From contig CAMBRI010000006.1 of assembly GCA_945870205.1 (NCBI GenBank), positions 1 to 47,668 of the forward strand: 47,668 nt of DNA, given 5' to 3'. Every line of letters starts with the position of its first letter. Position 1 is the stretch's first letter. The DNA is from Sulfuritalea hydrogenivorans sk43H. GTDB taxonomy: Bacteria > Pseudomonadota > Gammaproteobacteria > Burkholderiales > Rhodocyclaceae. Shown here in pieces: positions 32,608 to 40,754 of this stretch. A program made the translations under genes and the position numbers. The notes under the pieces are model-generated. The model worked only from the letters and a program-made list of their open reading frames with translations, ran no database searches and was not told the origin of the DNA.

Positions 32608-34524
32608 ATGGCGCCAACCCTTGCCGCAATCCACCGCCCCGCCCGCATCAGCCTGGCCATCGTGTCGGCCCTGGCCGCCTTCCTGAGTCCCGCGCAAGCG
32701 AACAGCGACCCCGATACGCCGCTGATGGTTTCCTCGCGCAGCACTGTTTCCGAGGCCGAGCGACTTGCCGGCGAGGCACTCAAGCTGATCGCCGAGAACA
32801 AACTCGAGGATGCATCGATCTTCATCAACCAGGCCTTGCAGTTGAAGATCGACAAGTCCTACTTTCACCTGGTTAACGGACTCGTCTATCACCTCATGAC
32901 CCGGCAGGGAAAACAGGCGAACTACGACCTGGCGGCGCAAGGGTATGCGATGGCGATCCGCTTCGATCCTGGCAACTGGATGGCACGCTACTTTCTCGGC
33001 CGACTGCGCATCGATGAAGGCAAGTACGACAGCGCGGTTCCCGAGTTTGCCGAAGCCCTGATGATTCAGCCCGAGGATCCGCAGGTTCTCAACAGCCTGA
33101 TGTACGCCGCGTATCGCAACGGCTCGCCGGATATTGCCGCGGGCGCCATGTCGGCACTCGAATCGAAGGGAAAACTGGAAGGCGAGTTACTGCAGCGCAA
33201 TGCCGCCATCATCTCCGCCGCACTCGGTCAGGACGAAAGGGCCGACGTGCTTCTGGAGCAGTTGCGCAAGGGCGGCATGGACCCGCGCGCGCTCGCCCAT
33301 GTGGAGCGCCGCATCGCAGACTGGAAGCGCATTCATCGGCAAAAGCAGGCCGCAAAGCCCGCTGAATTGATCAAAACCCAGTTCGGCGGCGCCGACCCCG
33401 GCGGCGCCGCTGGTGGCGCTCCGCCCGCGGGTGGAGGCCTTGGTGGCGCTCCCGCTGCAGGTGGCGGCTTTGGTGCAGAAGCCGGTGCGGGCGGAGTTCT
33501 TGGTGCGGGCGCAGCCGTCGAACCCATCTCCCCCAACGCCAAAATGGTGGTTGTCGATGTGGTGCTGATCAGCACCGAGGAAACCATCTCGGCGCAACGC
33601 GGCGTGAACCTGCTCAACGGCCTCCAACTTCAATTCGGGGGGGGGACCACTACTCCGGGTTATCAGCGCACCCGCGGACGTACCGGCGAAACCGCCACTG
33701 CGGCAGCGATCTATACCGATACGGTCACCCGAACCATCACGATTCCGGCCATCAGCTATTCACTGAACATCTTCAACGCCGCCAACCAGCGCAACGAAGT
33801 CCTCGCCCGCCCGTCGCTGGTTGCGCTGACCGGACGTCAATCGGAGTTCTTTTCCGGGGTTGAGTTGAACGCAGTTTCGCGTGGAGGCACTGGTACAAAT
33901 GCGAGCTCCCCAATCAGCATCCAGAAGGAGATCGGCGTTCAACTTTCAGTGACGCCGAATATGTTGCCGGATGGCCGCCTTCAAATGACCGTCACCGCGC
34001 AGCGGACTTTCATCAAGACGCCGAATCCGGATGCAACTTTCGAGCAGAAACTGGAAACCACCAAGAACAAGGTATCGGCCAATGTGGTCATGCGCTATGG
34101 CGAGACACTCATCCTCGGTGGCTTGAGCGAAAAAGAATCGGGCAATACCCGCGATGGAGTGCCTGGGCTGCAGGATATTCCCTTGGTGCAATACCTGTTC
34201 TCGCGCCGGACCAGTTCCGATTTCCAGAAGTCGGTGCTGATCCTGATTACACCCCGCCCGGCGGAATATGTCTATCAGCCGGAAAAGGCGCGCCAGGAAC
34301 ACGAAAAGACAATGAGCGAGGACGAAAGACCCATTGCCAGCCTGCGCGCGCGTTATTCCGACTGGTTCAAACCCTACCCCAACTGGGCTTCGGTCTTCCA
34401 CCAGTTGCAGGAAAACAGCCTGTACCGGGAGTTCCGCACCGGTGACGTCGATCTCGAGAGTTGGTCGGACATGCGCTCGGTTAACGACCGCCTGCGCATC
34501 ATCAAAGACTTCATCTATTACTGA
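32608..34524 (+). CDS. TPR-secretin outer-membrane protein
   Basis: A 638-residue exported protein. After a signal peptide (SLAIVSALAAFLSPAQA), residues about 48-235 form TPR-like repeats (AGEALKLIAENKLEDASIFINQALQL in two parts). A Gly/Ala-rich linker (about 265-305) leads to a secretin domain (about 310-590) with SVTPNMLPDGRLQMTV, RYGETLILGGLSEKESGN, VPGLQDIPLVQYLFSRRT and KSVLILITPRPAEY. Secretins form ring channels for type II secretion, pili or phage; no ATPase or inner-membrane partner genes lie nearby. The TPR front end resembles pilotin-like or Tad-type arrangements. A run of nine G at 33637-33645 sits in the secretin part. The four genes that follow are also exported. Confidence 0.85.
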   Translation: MAPTLAAIHRPARISLAIVSALAAFLSPAQANSDPDTPLMVSSRSTVSEAERLAGEALKLIAENKLEDASIFINQALQLKIDKSYFHLVNGLVYHLMTRQGKQANYDLAAQGYAMAIRFDPGNWMARYFLGRLRIDEGKYDSAVPEFAEALMIQPEDPQVLNSLMYAAYRNGSPDIAAGAMSALESKGKLEGELLQRNAAIISAALGQDERADVLLEQLRKGGMDPRALAHVERRIADWKRIHRQKQAAKPAELIKTQFGGADPGGAAGGAPPAGGGLGGAPAAGGGFGAEAGAGGVLGAGAAVEPISPNAKMVVVDVVLISTEETISAQRGVNLLNGLQLQFGGGTTTPGYQRTRGRTGETATAAAIYTDTVTRTITIPAISYSLNIFNAANQRNEVLARPSLVALTGRQSEFFSGVELNAVSRGGTGTNASSPISIQKEIGVQLSVTPNMLPDGRLQMTVTAQRTFIKTPNPDATFEQKLETTKNKVSANVVMRYGETLILGGLSEKESGNTRDGVPGLQDIPLVQYLFSRRTSSDFQKSVLILITPRPAEYVYQPEKARQEHEKTMSEDERPIASLRARYSDWFKPYPNWASVFHQLQENSLYREFRTGDVDLESWSDMRSVNDRLRIIKDFIYY

Positions 34525-34539
34525 GCAAAGGAACGCGCC

Positions 34540-35595
34540 ATGAAGAGTTTCAAGTACGCGGTCCTGGTCGTGAGCCTGTCTCTCGGCATCGCGCCGGCCC
34601 TGGCCAAGGACGAGAGCAGTACCCGACCCAGCGAGAAGTATCGGCGCCAGTTGGCGGATGGTGGAATATGTCAGTTCTGCGACCTTCGCTATGAGGATTT
34701 CTCGACGCGCGAGATAACAAAGGCCAATTTGACCGGTGCCTATCTGTTTGGCACCAATTTCTCCTGGTCTGATTTCGGGAACTCGATCTTCGTTTCTGCA
34801 ACGCTGCACCATGCGCGCATGGAATGGGCAAACTTCGACGGCGTCGACTTTTCCAAGGCCTACATCGAGGATGCCTCAATGTTTCGCGGCAGCTTTCGCA
34901 ACGCCAACTTCCGCATGGCGGTGCTCTCGCGTTCAAACATGACGCGTAGCGACTTTAGCGGCGCTGACTTGCTGACCGCGACACTGGAAGACGTGGATCT
35001 CACCGATGCGCGACTCAACAACGCCAACCTGCGCCACGCGAATCTGAGTGGCGCTACCCTGTCCGGCGCGCGCCTGCGCAATGTCGACATGCAGGGTGCC
35101 ACGCTGCGGCGCGCCAACTTCCAGGGCGCCGACCTGAATGGTGCAAACCTCTCCGCGGCGCAAGCGCGTGGCGGCAACTTTGCAAATACTTACCTCGATC
35201 GCGTCAACATGCGCAAGGCCCAGCTCCGCGATGCCGATTTCCGCGGTGCCATCCTCAATGCGGTCAATCTTGAAGGCGCCAATCTCATGGGGGCCGACTT
35301 TACCGGCGCCACCTTGAAAAACGTGACTATGCAGGGCGCCCGTCTGTGCCGCACCAAACTCGCCAATGGCATGGAGGGCGCCTGCTCGGACTCGGATCTC
35401 GCCCTGCTCGCAGCCGAGGATGCCGCCAAGGCCGCCGCGGCCGGACCTGCCACCGAAGCCGCCGCCGCGCCCCCTGAATCTCCGGATCCCGGCGCCGACG
35501 CCTCGGGATCTCCAGTACCTGGTGAGGAGGCGCCGCCCTTGCTTCAGCAAAACTTCCAAAGGCCCGGAGCAAAGAAAAAGGAGATCGCGCTGTGA
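34540..35595 (+). CDS. Exported pentapeptide-repeat protein
   Basis: A 351-residue protein with a signal peptide (VVSLSLGIAPALA) and a pair of cysteines soon after (ICQFCDLRY). From about residue 55 to 275 it consists of pentapeptide repeats of the A(D/N)LXX type (such as ANLTGAYLF, ANLRHANLSGATLSG, ADLNGANLSAAQ), which form a right-handed quadrilateral helix. The C-terminal 70 residues are Ala/Pro/Glu-rich and disordered, ending in a basic AKKKEIAL. Known pentapeptide proteins such as Qnr protect DNA gyrase in the cytosol; export argues against that here. It starts 15 bases after the secretin stop. Confidence 0.88.
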   Translation: MKSFKYAVLVVSLSLGIAPALAKDESSTRPSEKYRRQLADGGICQFCDLRYEDFSTREITKANLTGAYLFGTNFSWSDFGNSIFVSATLHHARMEWANFDGVDFSKAYIEDASMFRGSFRNANFRMAVLSRSNMTRSDFSGADLLTATLEDVDLTDARLNNANLRHANLSGATLSGARLRNVDMQGATLRRANFQGADLNGANLSAAQARGGNFANTYLDRVNMRKAQLRDADFRGAILNAVNLEGANLMGADFTGATLKNVTMQGARLCRTKLANGMEGACSDSDLALLAAEDAAKAAAAGPATEAAAAPPESPDPGADASGSPVPGEEAPPLLQQNFQRPGAKKKEIAL

Positions 35596-36404
35596 TTGCC
35601 TCGCGTTGGCTGTTCATTCTTGTCGCAGCCCTGTCATTCAATGCGCTCGCCCAGTCGGCGGCGCCGAATGCCAATCTCAAATCCGCGCCGCCGGAAGCCG
35701 CCGCAGTTCTGCCGCGAGTGCTTATTGGCGTCCCCTACAACGTCTTTTCCAAGCTTGACCAGGGGCGACCGGTCGGCATCATGCTGGAAACGCTGGATGC
35801 ACTGGTGCAGCAGATGGGCTTCCAGCCCTCCTACATATCGATCCCGCCCTCGGATATGGTGGCAGCGCTCGAATCCGGCCAGATAGACATTGCCTCGGTA
35901 CGCATCCAGTCCGCTCGCAGCAAGGAAAAGTCACACTTTTCCTCGCCCATCGTCACGGAGTTCAACATTCCGATCACCCGCGCCGGCTCGGATGTGAAAA
36001 TTCGCTCGGTCACCGACCTGCAAGGCAAATCAATCGCAGGCCGGATCGGGTTTCATTATCCCGCTCTGGAAAATGTGCCCAATCTGAAGCTCGAGCGCTA
36101 TGACTCTGATGCGGCAATGGTGCGGGCATTGCTACTGAAGAAGGTCGATATCGCCATCATCGCGGGGCTCTCCGATATCTTCATGTTCCGCACCGAGGGT
36201 GTTCTGCGCCAGGTCGAGATATCGGACGCTGCAATCGGCTCCGTACCGCTACGAGTGGCATTCTCGGCCAAGCGTTTCAGCGCCGAGCAGGTAGTGGACT
36301 TCAATAAGCGCCTCGCGGAGTTTCAGCAAGGAGATGATTGGCAAGGGGTCCTCGACCGGAACGGCTTTGCTGACCTGGTAAAGGATTGGCCCTCACTGCA
36401 ATAG
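35592..36404 (+). CDS. Periplasmic solute-binding protein, family 3 type
   Basis: A 270-residue exported protein of the amino-acid-binding (SBP_bac_3) type. After a signal peptide (LFILVAALSFNALA/Q), VLIGVPYNVFSKLDQGRPVGIMLE (in two parts) starts lobe 1 and SDMVAALESGQIDIAS its ligand-site helix; DLQGKSIAGRIGFHYPALE and KVDIAIIAG belong to lobe 2. No transporter permease or ATPase is adjacent, so it may serve as a sensor or accessory of the secretin cluster. The start is GTG at 35592, overlapping the pentapeptide-gene stop (GTGA). The ligand is unknown. Confidence 0.87.
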   Translation: MIASRWLFILVAALSFNALAQSAAPNANLKSAPPEAAAVLPRVLIGVPYNVFSKLDQGRPVGIMLETLDALVQQMGFQPSYISIPPSDMVAALESGQIDIASVRIQSARSKEKSHFSSPIVTEFNIPITRAGSDVKIRSVTDLQGKSIAGRIGFHYPALENVPNLKLERYDSDAAMVRALLLKKVDIAIIAGLSDIFMFRTEGVLRQVEISDAAIGSVPLRVAFSAKRFSAEQVVDFNKRLAEFQQGDDWQGVLDRNGFADLVKDWPSLQ

Positions 36405-36419
36405 GCAAGGAGATCCCGC

Positions 36420-37508
36420 ATGGCGCAACTCACCATCGCACTACAGCGGCTGATTACCACAGCAATTGGAGTTGTGCTGATCGGCGGCTGCGCCTCGACG
36501 CCGCCCACGTCCGCAATTCGTGCATCCGTCGTCGCCGAATCGGTGCTCGACTGCTTTCCCGCAGGTGCTCGAGAAACAGACGGCACGCCATACTTCTGCG
36601 AAGCATCGGCGGTGGTAATTTCAGGTGATCGGGTGCTGGTGGCCAGCGACAAATCGCTGCCCCAGGGTACGCCGCTGATCTCGATGCAGCGCGACGGGTT
36701 TCGCCTTCTCTCGAATACTGTCGAACCGATAAAGGCAGCACTGCCCCAGGCCGCGCGCAAGGTTGAGGGAATGACCCGCAGCCCGGACGGCGGCCGGATT
36801 TTCGCCAGCACGGCCTTCGATCGGTATGACCCCAAGTCCCCGCGCTTCGACACCTTCAATGTCCTCCTGACCTGGCCGGCAAACGCACCCGAACGGGCCC
36901 AGATGATAGCCGGCGAGACGCGCGAGGGCACCATGAGTTCCCTGCCCTTGCGTCGTGCCCTGGAAAAGCATCTGGGGGTCGCCTATTTCAAGGTCGAAGG
37001 CCTGATGGCGCTGCCCGGCAATCGTTTGATTTTCGGTGTGCGCGAGGCCGGCCGCAGCTACTCGGAATTTGCATATCGCATCCAACTCGTGGAAGCCGGC
37101 TATACCGTCGATGCGCAAGGGCGCGTCACCTTGAATCCCGGCATGCGTACCGTGCTCGATTTCAAACCGGACGCCTCGCTCAAACTTCTGGATGGCATCG
37201 GTGTGTCGAGCGTCGAATACGAGCCAACGCGGAATCGGGTCTATTTCACCACCAGCCACGAGACCGACAACAAACTTGGTGCCTACCTCTGGCAAATCGA
37301 TCTGGCCGACCTTGATGCCGGCCGCGCCCCCAAGATCGTTCATGATGCCCAGGGCAATGTGCTGCATTTTGACAACAAGGCCGAAGGCATTGCCATCATT
37401 GACACCAGGCACCTGCTGATCATTCACGATGACGATCGCGTGACCGGGGGCAAACATAACCGCCAGCCGCATCAGGCGGTGTATTCCGTCGTCGAGATTT
37501 TGGACTAG
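36420..37508 (+). CDS. Lipoprotein with propeller-like repeats, unknown function
   Basis: A 362-residue protein. The N terminus (ITTAIGVVLIGGC/A) is a lipoprotein signal with lipobox IGGC, so attachment to the outer or inner membrane is expected. The mature part contains repeated strands such as RVLVASDKSLPQG, KVEGMTRSPDGGRIFAST, FKVEGLMALPGNRLIFGV, YLWQIDLADLDAG and KAEGIAIIDTRHLLIIHDDD. The pattern suggests a beta-propeller with calcium-like acidic loops, perhaps a phytase-like or esterase-like fold; I cannot name a family. It follows the solute-binding gene by 15 bases in the same direction. Confidence 0.7.
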   Translation: MAQLTIALQRLITTAIGVVLIGGCASTPPTSAIRASVVAESVLDCFPAGARETDGTPYFCEASAVVISGDRVLVASDKSLPQGTPLISMQRDGFRLLSNTVEPIKAALPQAARKVEGMTRSPDGGRIFASTAFDRYDPKSPRFDTFNVLLTWPANAPERAQMIAGETREGTMSSLPLRRALEKHLGVAYFKVEGLMALPGNRLIFGVREAGRSYSEFAYRIQLVEAGYTVDAQGRVTLNPGMRTVLDFKPDASLKLLDGIGVSSVEYEPTRNRVYFTTSHETDNKLGAYLWQIDLADLDAGRAPKIVHDAQGNVLHFDNKAEGIAIIDTRHLLIIHDDDRVTGGKHNRQPHQAVYSVVEILD

Positions 37509-37630
37509 CAACTGTTCGTCGCGGTCTTGCGTTGGGATTGCCCCTGGCGCAGTACCGGCTGTTGAGGCCGGTTCGGATGTCGAGCAGTGTCGTGGATACT
37601 GCGGCTGATGGCGTGAGCAGAGGCCGGAAT

Positions 37631-37659
37631 TTTTCAAGAAGATATTTCAGTCCTACAAT
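37631..37659 (+). promoter_or_regulatory. Sigma-70-type promoter of the AbfB-domain gene
   Basis: -35 TTTTCA (37631-37636), 17-base spacer, -10 TACAAT (37654-37659), with start expected near 37666 and the GTG at 37690. It lies in the 181-base gap after the lipoprotein gene, so the AbfB gene can be transcribed on its own. Confidence 0.6.
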
Positions 37660-37689
37660 TCGAAACACATTAACCAGGGAGGCAATACA

Positions 37690-38922
37690 GTGGCCACAAA
37701 ATCACGGAACCATCAGTTCAGACACATCGCGGTCGGAGGAACAATCCTGATATCGGCGACGCTGGCTTTTGCCCAGCAGACCAATTCTGCTCCGTTTGAC
37801 ACCATGCGCTGTATCGATACCTATGAGGCGGATCAGGCCAAATTCTTGGCCAGGACCAAAGCCTTGGCCGACCAGGGCAAACTCCCTGCGCCGATGAAGG
37901 ACGCCAAGGACAAGGAAATCCGGGAACTCTATTCCAAGCAGTTCTTCCCCAACGTTGGCAAGCAAGGCAACGACGCCGCAAACAAGAAATGGTGCGATGA
38001 CCGTGTGATGGATTTGCGCGGCCGGACTGCCGCGCTGGATGCGCCGCCGCCTCCTCCGGTCGCTCCGCCGGCACAAATCGTCGCGCCAAGCGCAGCCCCA
38101 GGTGCATCGGGGGTGCAAGGTGCATCAAGCTCACCGACGCAGCTACGGTCGGTGAACGTGCCGAATGCTTTCATTCGGCATCAACAGGGCATCGGTCGAT
38201 TGACACCACTCGCATCCGATCTCGACAAGAAGGATGCGTCTTTTCTGATTCGTCCAGGCCTAGCAGGTGCTGGCGTATCGTTTGAGTCGGCTAATTTCAG
38301 CGGTCATTACTTGCGCCATCAGAACGGACAGATCCGCCTCGGTCGTGCAGATAACAACGTTCTTTTCAAAAAGGATGCGAGCTTTCATCAGCGACCTGGC
38401 TTGGCTGGCAAGGGCACATCGTTTGAGTCGGTTAATTTCCCCGGCGCATACCTGCGTCACTGCCGTGGCATGATCTTCATCGATGATGCTAAGGGCAGGA
38501 ATAAAGCGTGTAGCGCCGATCCCGCAGTTGCCAAGCAGGATGCAAGTTTCGACCTGATAACGACACAGTCAGCCGTGCCGACTGCACCTCAATCGAAACC
38601 TGCTATCCAGGCTGGACCACCGGCCGTTCCGGCACCTGTGCGCCCTGTAACACCTCCGGCACCCGTGGCAGCTGCACCGGCTCCCTTGTCGCCCGAAGCC
38701 TACAGGCAATGCATGACCGACGGATCCGCAATATTTCAAGCCGGGCAGAAACAGTTCAATAGTCAAACTCGCAGGGAACAAGACAAGAACGAATGGAGAA
38801 ACAAGGAAGGTGCCTACTTCAATGCCCAGGAGCAGTTTCGCGGGCAGCAGTATCAAAGTATCTGCGACAAATACAAGAGCACTGCAACGACCGCCAAAGA
38901 TTTTGCGTTTAGGGTGAAGTAG
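37690..38922 (+). CDS. Exported protein with AbfB-type (beta-trefoil) carbohydrate-binding domain
   Basis: A 410-residue exported protein. The signal peptide (VGGTILISATLAFA/Q) is followed by a helical Cys-containing region (about 35-115), a Pro/Ala linker, and a domain at about 160-290 with trefoil-like repeats: FIRHQQGIGRLTP, YLRHQNGQIRLGRAD and YLRHCRGMIFIDD, each followed by KKDASF or KQDASF. This matches the AbfB fold, which binds arabinose-containing glycans in arabinofuranosidases. A second Pro-rich linker and a C-terminal helical domain (about 345-410, with two Cys) complete it. No catalytic domain is seen, so it is a likely adhesin or glycan-binding factor. The start is GTG with GGGAGG upstream. 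Confidence 0.82.
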   Translation: MATKSRNHQFRHIAVGGTILISATLAFAQQTNSAPFDTMRCIDTYEADQAKFLARTKALADQGKLPAPMKDAKDKEIRELYSKQFFPNVGKQGNDAANKKWCDDRVMDLRGRTAALDAPPPPPVAPPAQIVAPSAAPGASGVQGASSSPTQLRSVNVPNAFIRHQQGIGRLTPLASDLDKKDASFLIRPGLAGAGVSFESANFSGHYLRHQNGQIRLGRADNNVLFKKDASFHQRPGLAGKGTSFESVNFPGAYLRHCRGMIFIDDAKGRNKACSADPAVAKQDASFDLITTQSAVPTAPQSKPAIQAGPPAVPAPVRPVTPPAPVAAAPAPLSPEAYRQCMTDGSAIFQAGQKQFNSQTRREQDKNEWRNKEGAYFNAQEQFRGQQYQSICDKYKSTATTAKDFAFRVK

Positions 38923-38953
38923 TTTAGCGGTTGGTCTGCGGGCAATTGAACTA

Positions 38954-38986
38954 CGAAATCGGGACTTCGGTCCCGATTTCGCTTTT
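38954..38986 (+). terminator. Rho-independent terminator with UUCG loop
   Basis: A 12-base stem (38954-38965 with 38970-38981) closed by a C(TTCG)G tetraloop and followed by CTTTT. It ends the AbfB-gene transcript and faces the convergent channel gene. Confidence 0.88.
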
Positions 38987-39087
38987 GGCTAAGGCGAATC
39001 AAATATTGCCGGGCCGCTACAGCGCACACCGAAATTCTGCTCCGCTATCCTGCGGTCACCGCCCGCAGCATCGGCTTGTCGATCTGC

Positions 39088-40074
39088 TCAGCGGATGGTT
39101 ACGATCAACAAGGTAGCCGCTACGTAACCAAAGGCAAGACCGGCGCCCCATCGCGCTGACAGTCGCGCGGCACGGGCCGGTTCGGAAAGAGCTGCCTTGT
39201 GCAGGTAGATGAAGATCATCGTCACGGCAAAGATGAACCCCATGGTCATGTGGTAGAGCTGGTCGCCCATGCCGAATTCATCGGTTTCGGGCAGACTGGT
39301 CGACAGCGAGCCACCGGTGATCGCGGCCATGAATATCGCGGACGTGCTCAGGAAGAAGCGTGTGTCGATCAGATCCGAACTGACGGCGAAACCGGCCAAG
39401 GTCAATGCGGCCGCCAAAAAGAGCATCGAAAAGTATTTGAGAAAATACCCATGCCCGGATCGCTTCAGGTCTATGGCAAAGGTATAGCGCGGAATCCGTG
39501 TTTCAGTATTCTTGGCCAGTGAAACGTCGCCGTAATTGGTTTTGTAGCTCGTCACCGAACCATAACTGTCGAACTGCCCCACGGCCCACCCTGGCACAGT
39601 GATTTTCGAACTGATATTGGTATTGTCCTTGTCGGGCTTGTAGGTCACCACGCGACCGTCGGCCTTGCTGTCCTCAATCTGTATTTTCAGGGCCTGATTG
39701 TCCAATGGATAATGGGCGACATCGAAGTTTCTGAAGATCGTAGCCTCCACATGGGCGGAGGCATAGCGAGTGTCGCCGATTTTCTTCGTGATGACACCGT
39801 CCTTGGCGTCGATGTGACCATTGAATATGCTGAAGGTTTCAACCGGATTGATCTCATCCCCCGTCCACCGAAACCAGATGACAAAATCGACCTGAAACTT
39901 CTTTTCCTTCAAACTGATGGAAGGAATGTTGTTCAGGTAAATCCCGACATCGATGACTTGAGGGGAACTCGTTGCCGAATGTGCCACGGGTGAGAGCCAT
40001 CCCAAAACGAAGGCAAGAAACAAAAACCCTGCCCATGACCATCCTGGTTTGGTCGAGAATAATGTCTTGTTCAT
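39088..40074 (-). CDS. Prokaryotic pentameric ligand-gated ion channel homologue
   Basis: A 328-residue membrane protein of the GLIC/ELIC-like class. A signal peptide (to about 34) precedes a beta-sandwich extracellular domain (about 38-200) with VDFVIWFRWTGDE, the pro-loop-like FDVAHYPLDNQALKIQIED, and PGWAVGQFDSYGS. Four helices follow: M1 about 209-231, M2 238-258 (FFLSTSAIFMAAITGGSLS, pore-lining by position), M3 272-292 and M4 308-327. The Tyr-Pro-x-Asp of the pro-loop is kept. ATG 40074 is chosen over the TTG at 40089; the ribosome site is weak. It is the last gene of a minus-strand set behind a DUF4337 gene and an MscS chimera whose middle domain resembles this one. Confidence 0.82.
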   Translation of the reverse strand: MNKTLFSTKPGWSWAGFLFLAFVLGWLSPVAHSATSSPQVIDVGIYLNNIPSISLKEKKFQVDFVIWFRWTGDEINPVETFSIFNGHIDAKDGVITKKIGDTRYASAHVEATIFRNFDVAHYPLDNQALKIQIEDSKADGRVVTYKPDKDNTNISSKITVPGWAVGQFDSYGSVTSYKTNYGDVSLAKNTETRIPRYTFAIDLKRSGHGYFLKYFSMLFLAAALTLAGFAVSSDLIDTRFFLSTSAIFMAAITGGSLSTSLPETDEFGMGDQLYHMTMGFIFAVTMIFIYLHKAALSEPARAARLSARWGAGLAFGYVAATLLIVTIR

Positions 40075-40125
40075 GGGACGCGAACCCAATTGAATTTATG
40101 CCGGAAGGGTGAGAGTTGCATCGAC

Positions 40126-40677
40126 TTAAGGCGCGGCAATTGGAATCCAAAGCCAAATCGCCTGGGTCATCAGAAACGCTCCGATAGCACCGACGACGAC
40201 ACTCGCCTGGAAAAGCCGGTTGCTCACGCTCAAGATGCTCGCCGTCAGCAGCACGATGGCGATTTGAAGCGCGCTACCTGTGTAGGTGTACCAGGGGCTG
40301 CGCTCTTTTGCCGCCGTCCGTTCGGCTTCCAGAGCCCGCGCCTTGGCCATGAGTTCCTTTTTCCCCTCGCCGGTAGCCGGTTCGCTCTCATACCCGGCGG
40401 CCTTCTTCGCATATTTTTCCGCGATCGCCATATTCCCGGCATCCGCAGCCTGCACCGAGGCAATTTCGTAAGCTGTCTGCTTGATGCTCTTGGCTTGAAA
40501 GAAGGCCCAGGTATTGTTTGCGGCAATGGTGTTGTTGAGTATCTTGCTGCTATTTCCCCCACCAACCAGTGTGTTGATCGCAAGCAAAGCGGCCAGAACC
40601 GTAATGGCCCAGCCAGCCTTGTCCTTGATTTGCGCTTCGCGTTCCGAGCGTGAGGGTGTGGTGGGTGCGCTAGCCAT
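40126..40677 (-). CDS. DUF4337-like membrane protein
   Basis: A 183-residue protein with an N-terminal helix (WAITVLAALLAINTLVGGG), a long helical charged middle (YEIASVQAADAGNMAIAEKYAKKA in part, then ELMAKARALEAERTAAK) and two C-terminal helices (ALQIAIVLLTASILSVSNRLF; VVVGAIGAFLMTQAIWLW). The arrangement matches DUF4337, a family of unknown function. ATG 40677 has AAGGA 7-8 bases upstream; the open frame begins seven residues earlier without one. It lies between the MscS chimera and the pLGIC gene, all on the minus strand with gaps of 50-80 bases, so the three are likely co-transcribed and may act together at the membrane. Confidence 0.75.
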   Translation of the reverse strand: MASAPTTPSRSEREAQIKDKAGWAITVLAALLAINTLVGGGNSSKILNNTIAANNTWAFFQAKSIKQTAYEIASVQAADAGNMAIAEKYAKKAAGYESEPATGEGKKELMAKARALEAERTAAKERSPWYTYTGSALQIAIVLLTASILSVSNRLFQASVVVGAIGAFLMTQAIWLWIPIAAP

Positions 40678-40754
40678 CAAGATATCCTTTCCTGTCAAAT
40701 GCTGGCTTCAGATGTGCGTGCCTTGTTCAAATTCAGGGCGTTGGTCTGCAGCGC

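Noticed and set aside
39040-39066. Small hairpin (CTGCGG/CCGCAG) after the pLGIC gene as its terminator
   Set aside because: The stem is only 6 bases and no T tract follows.
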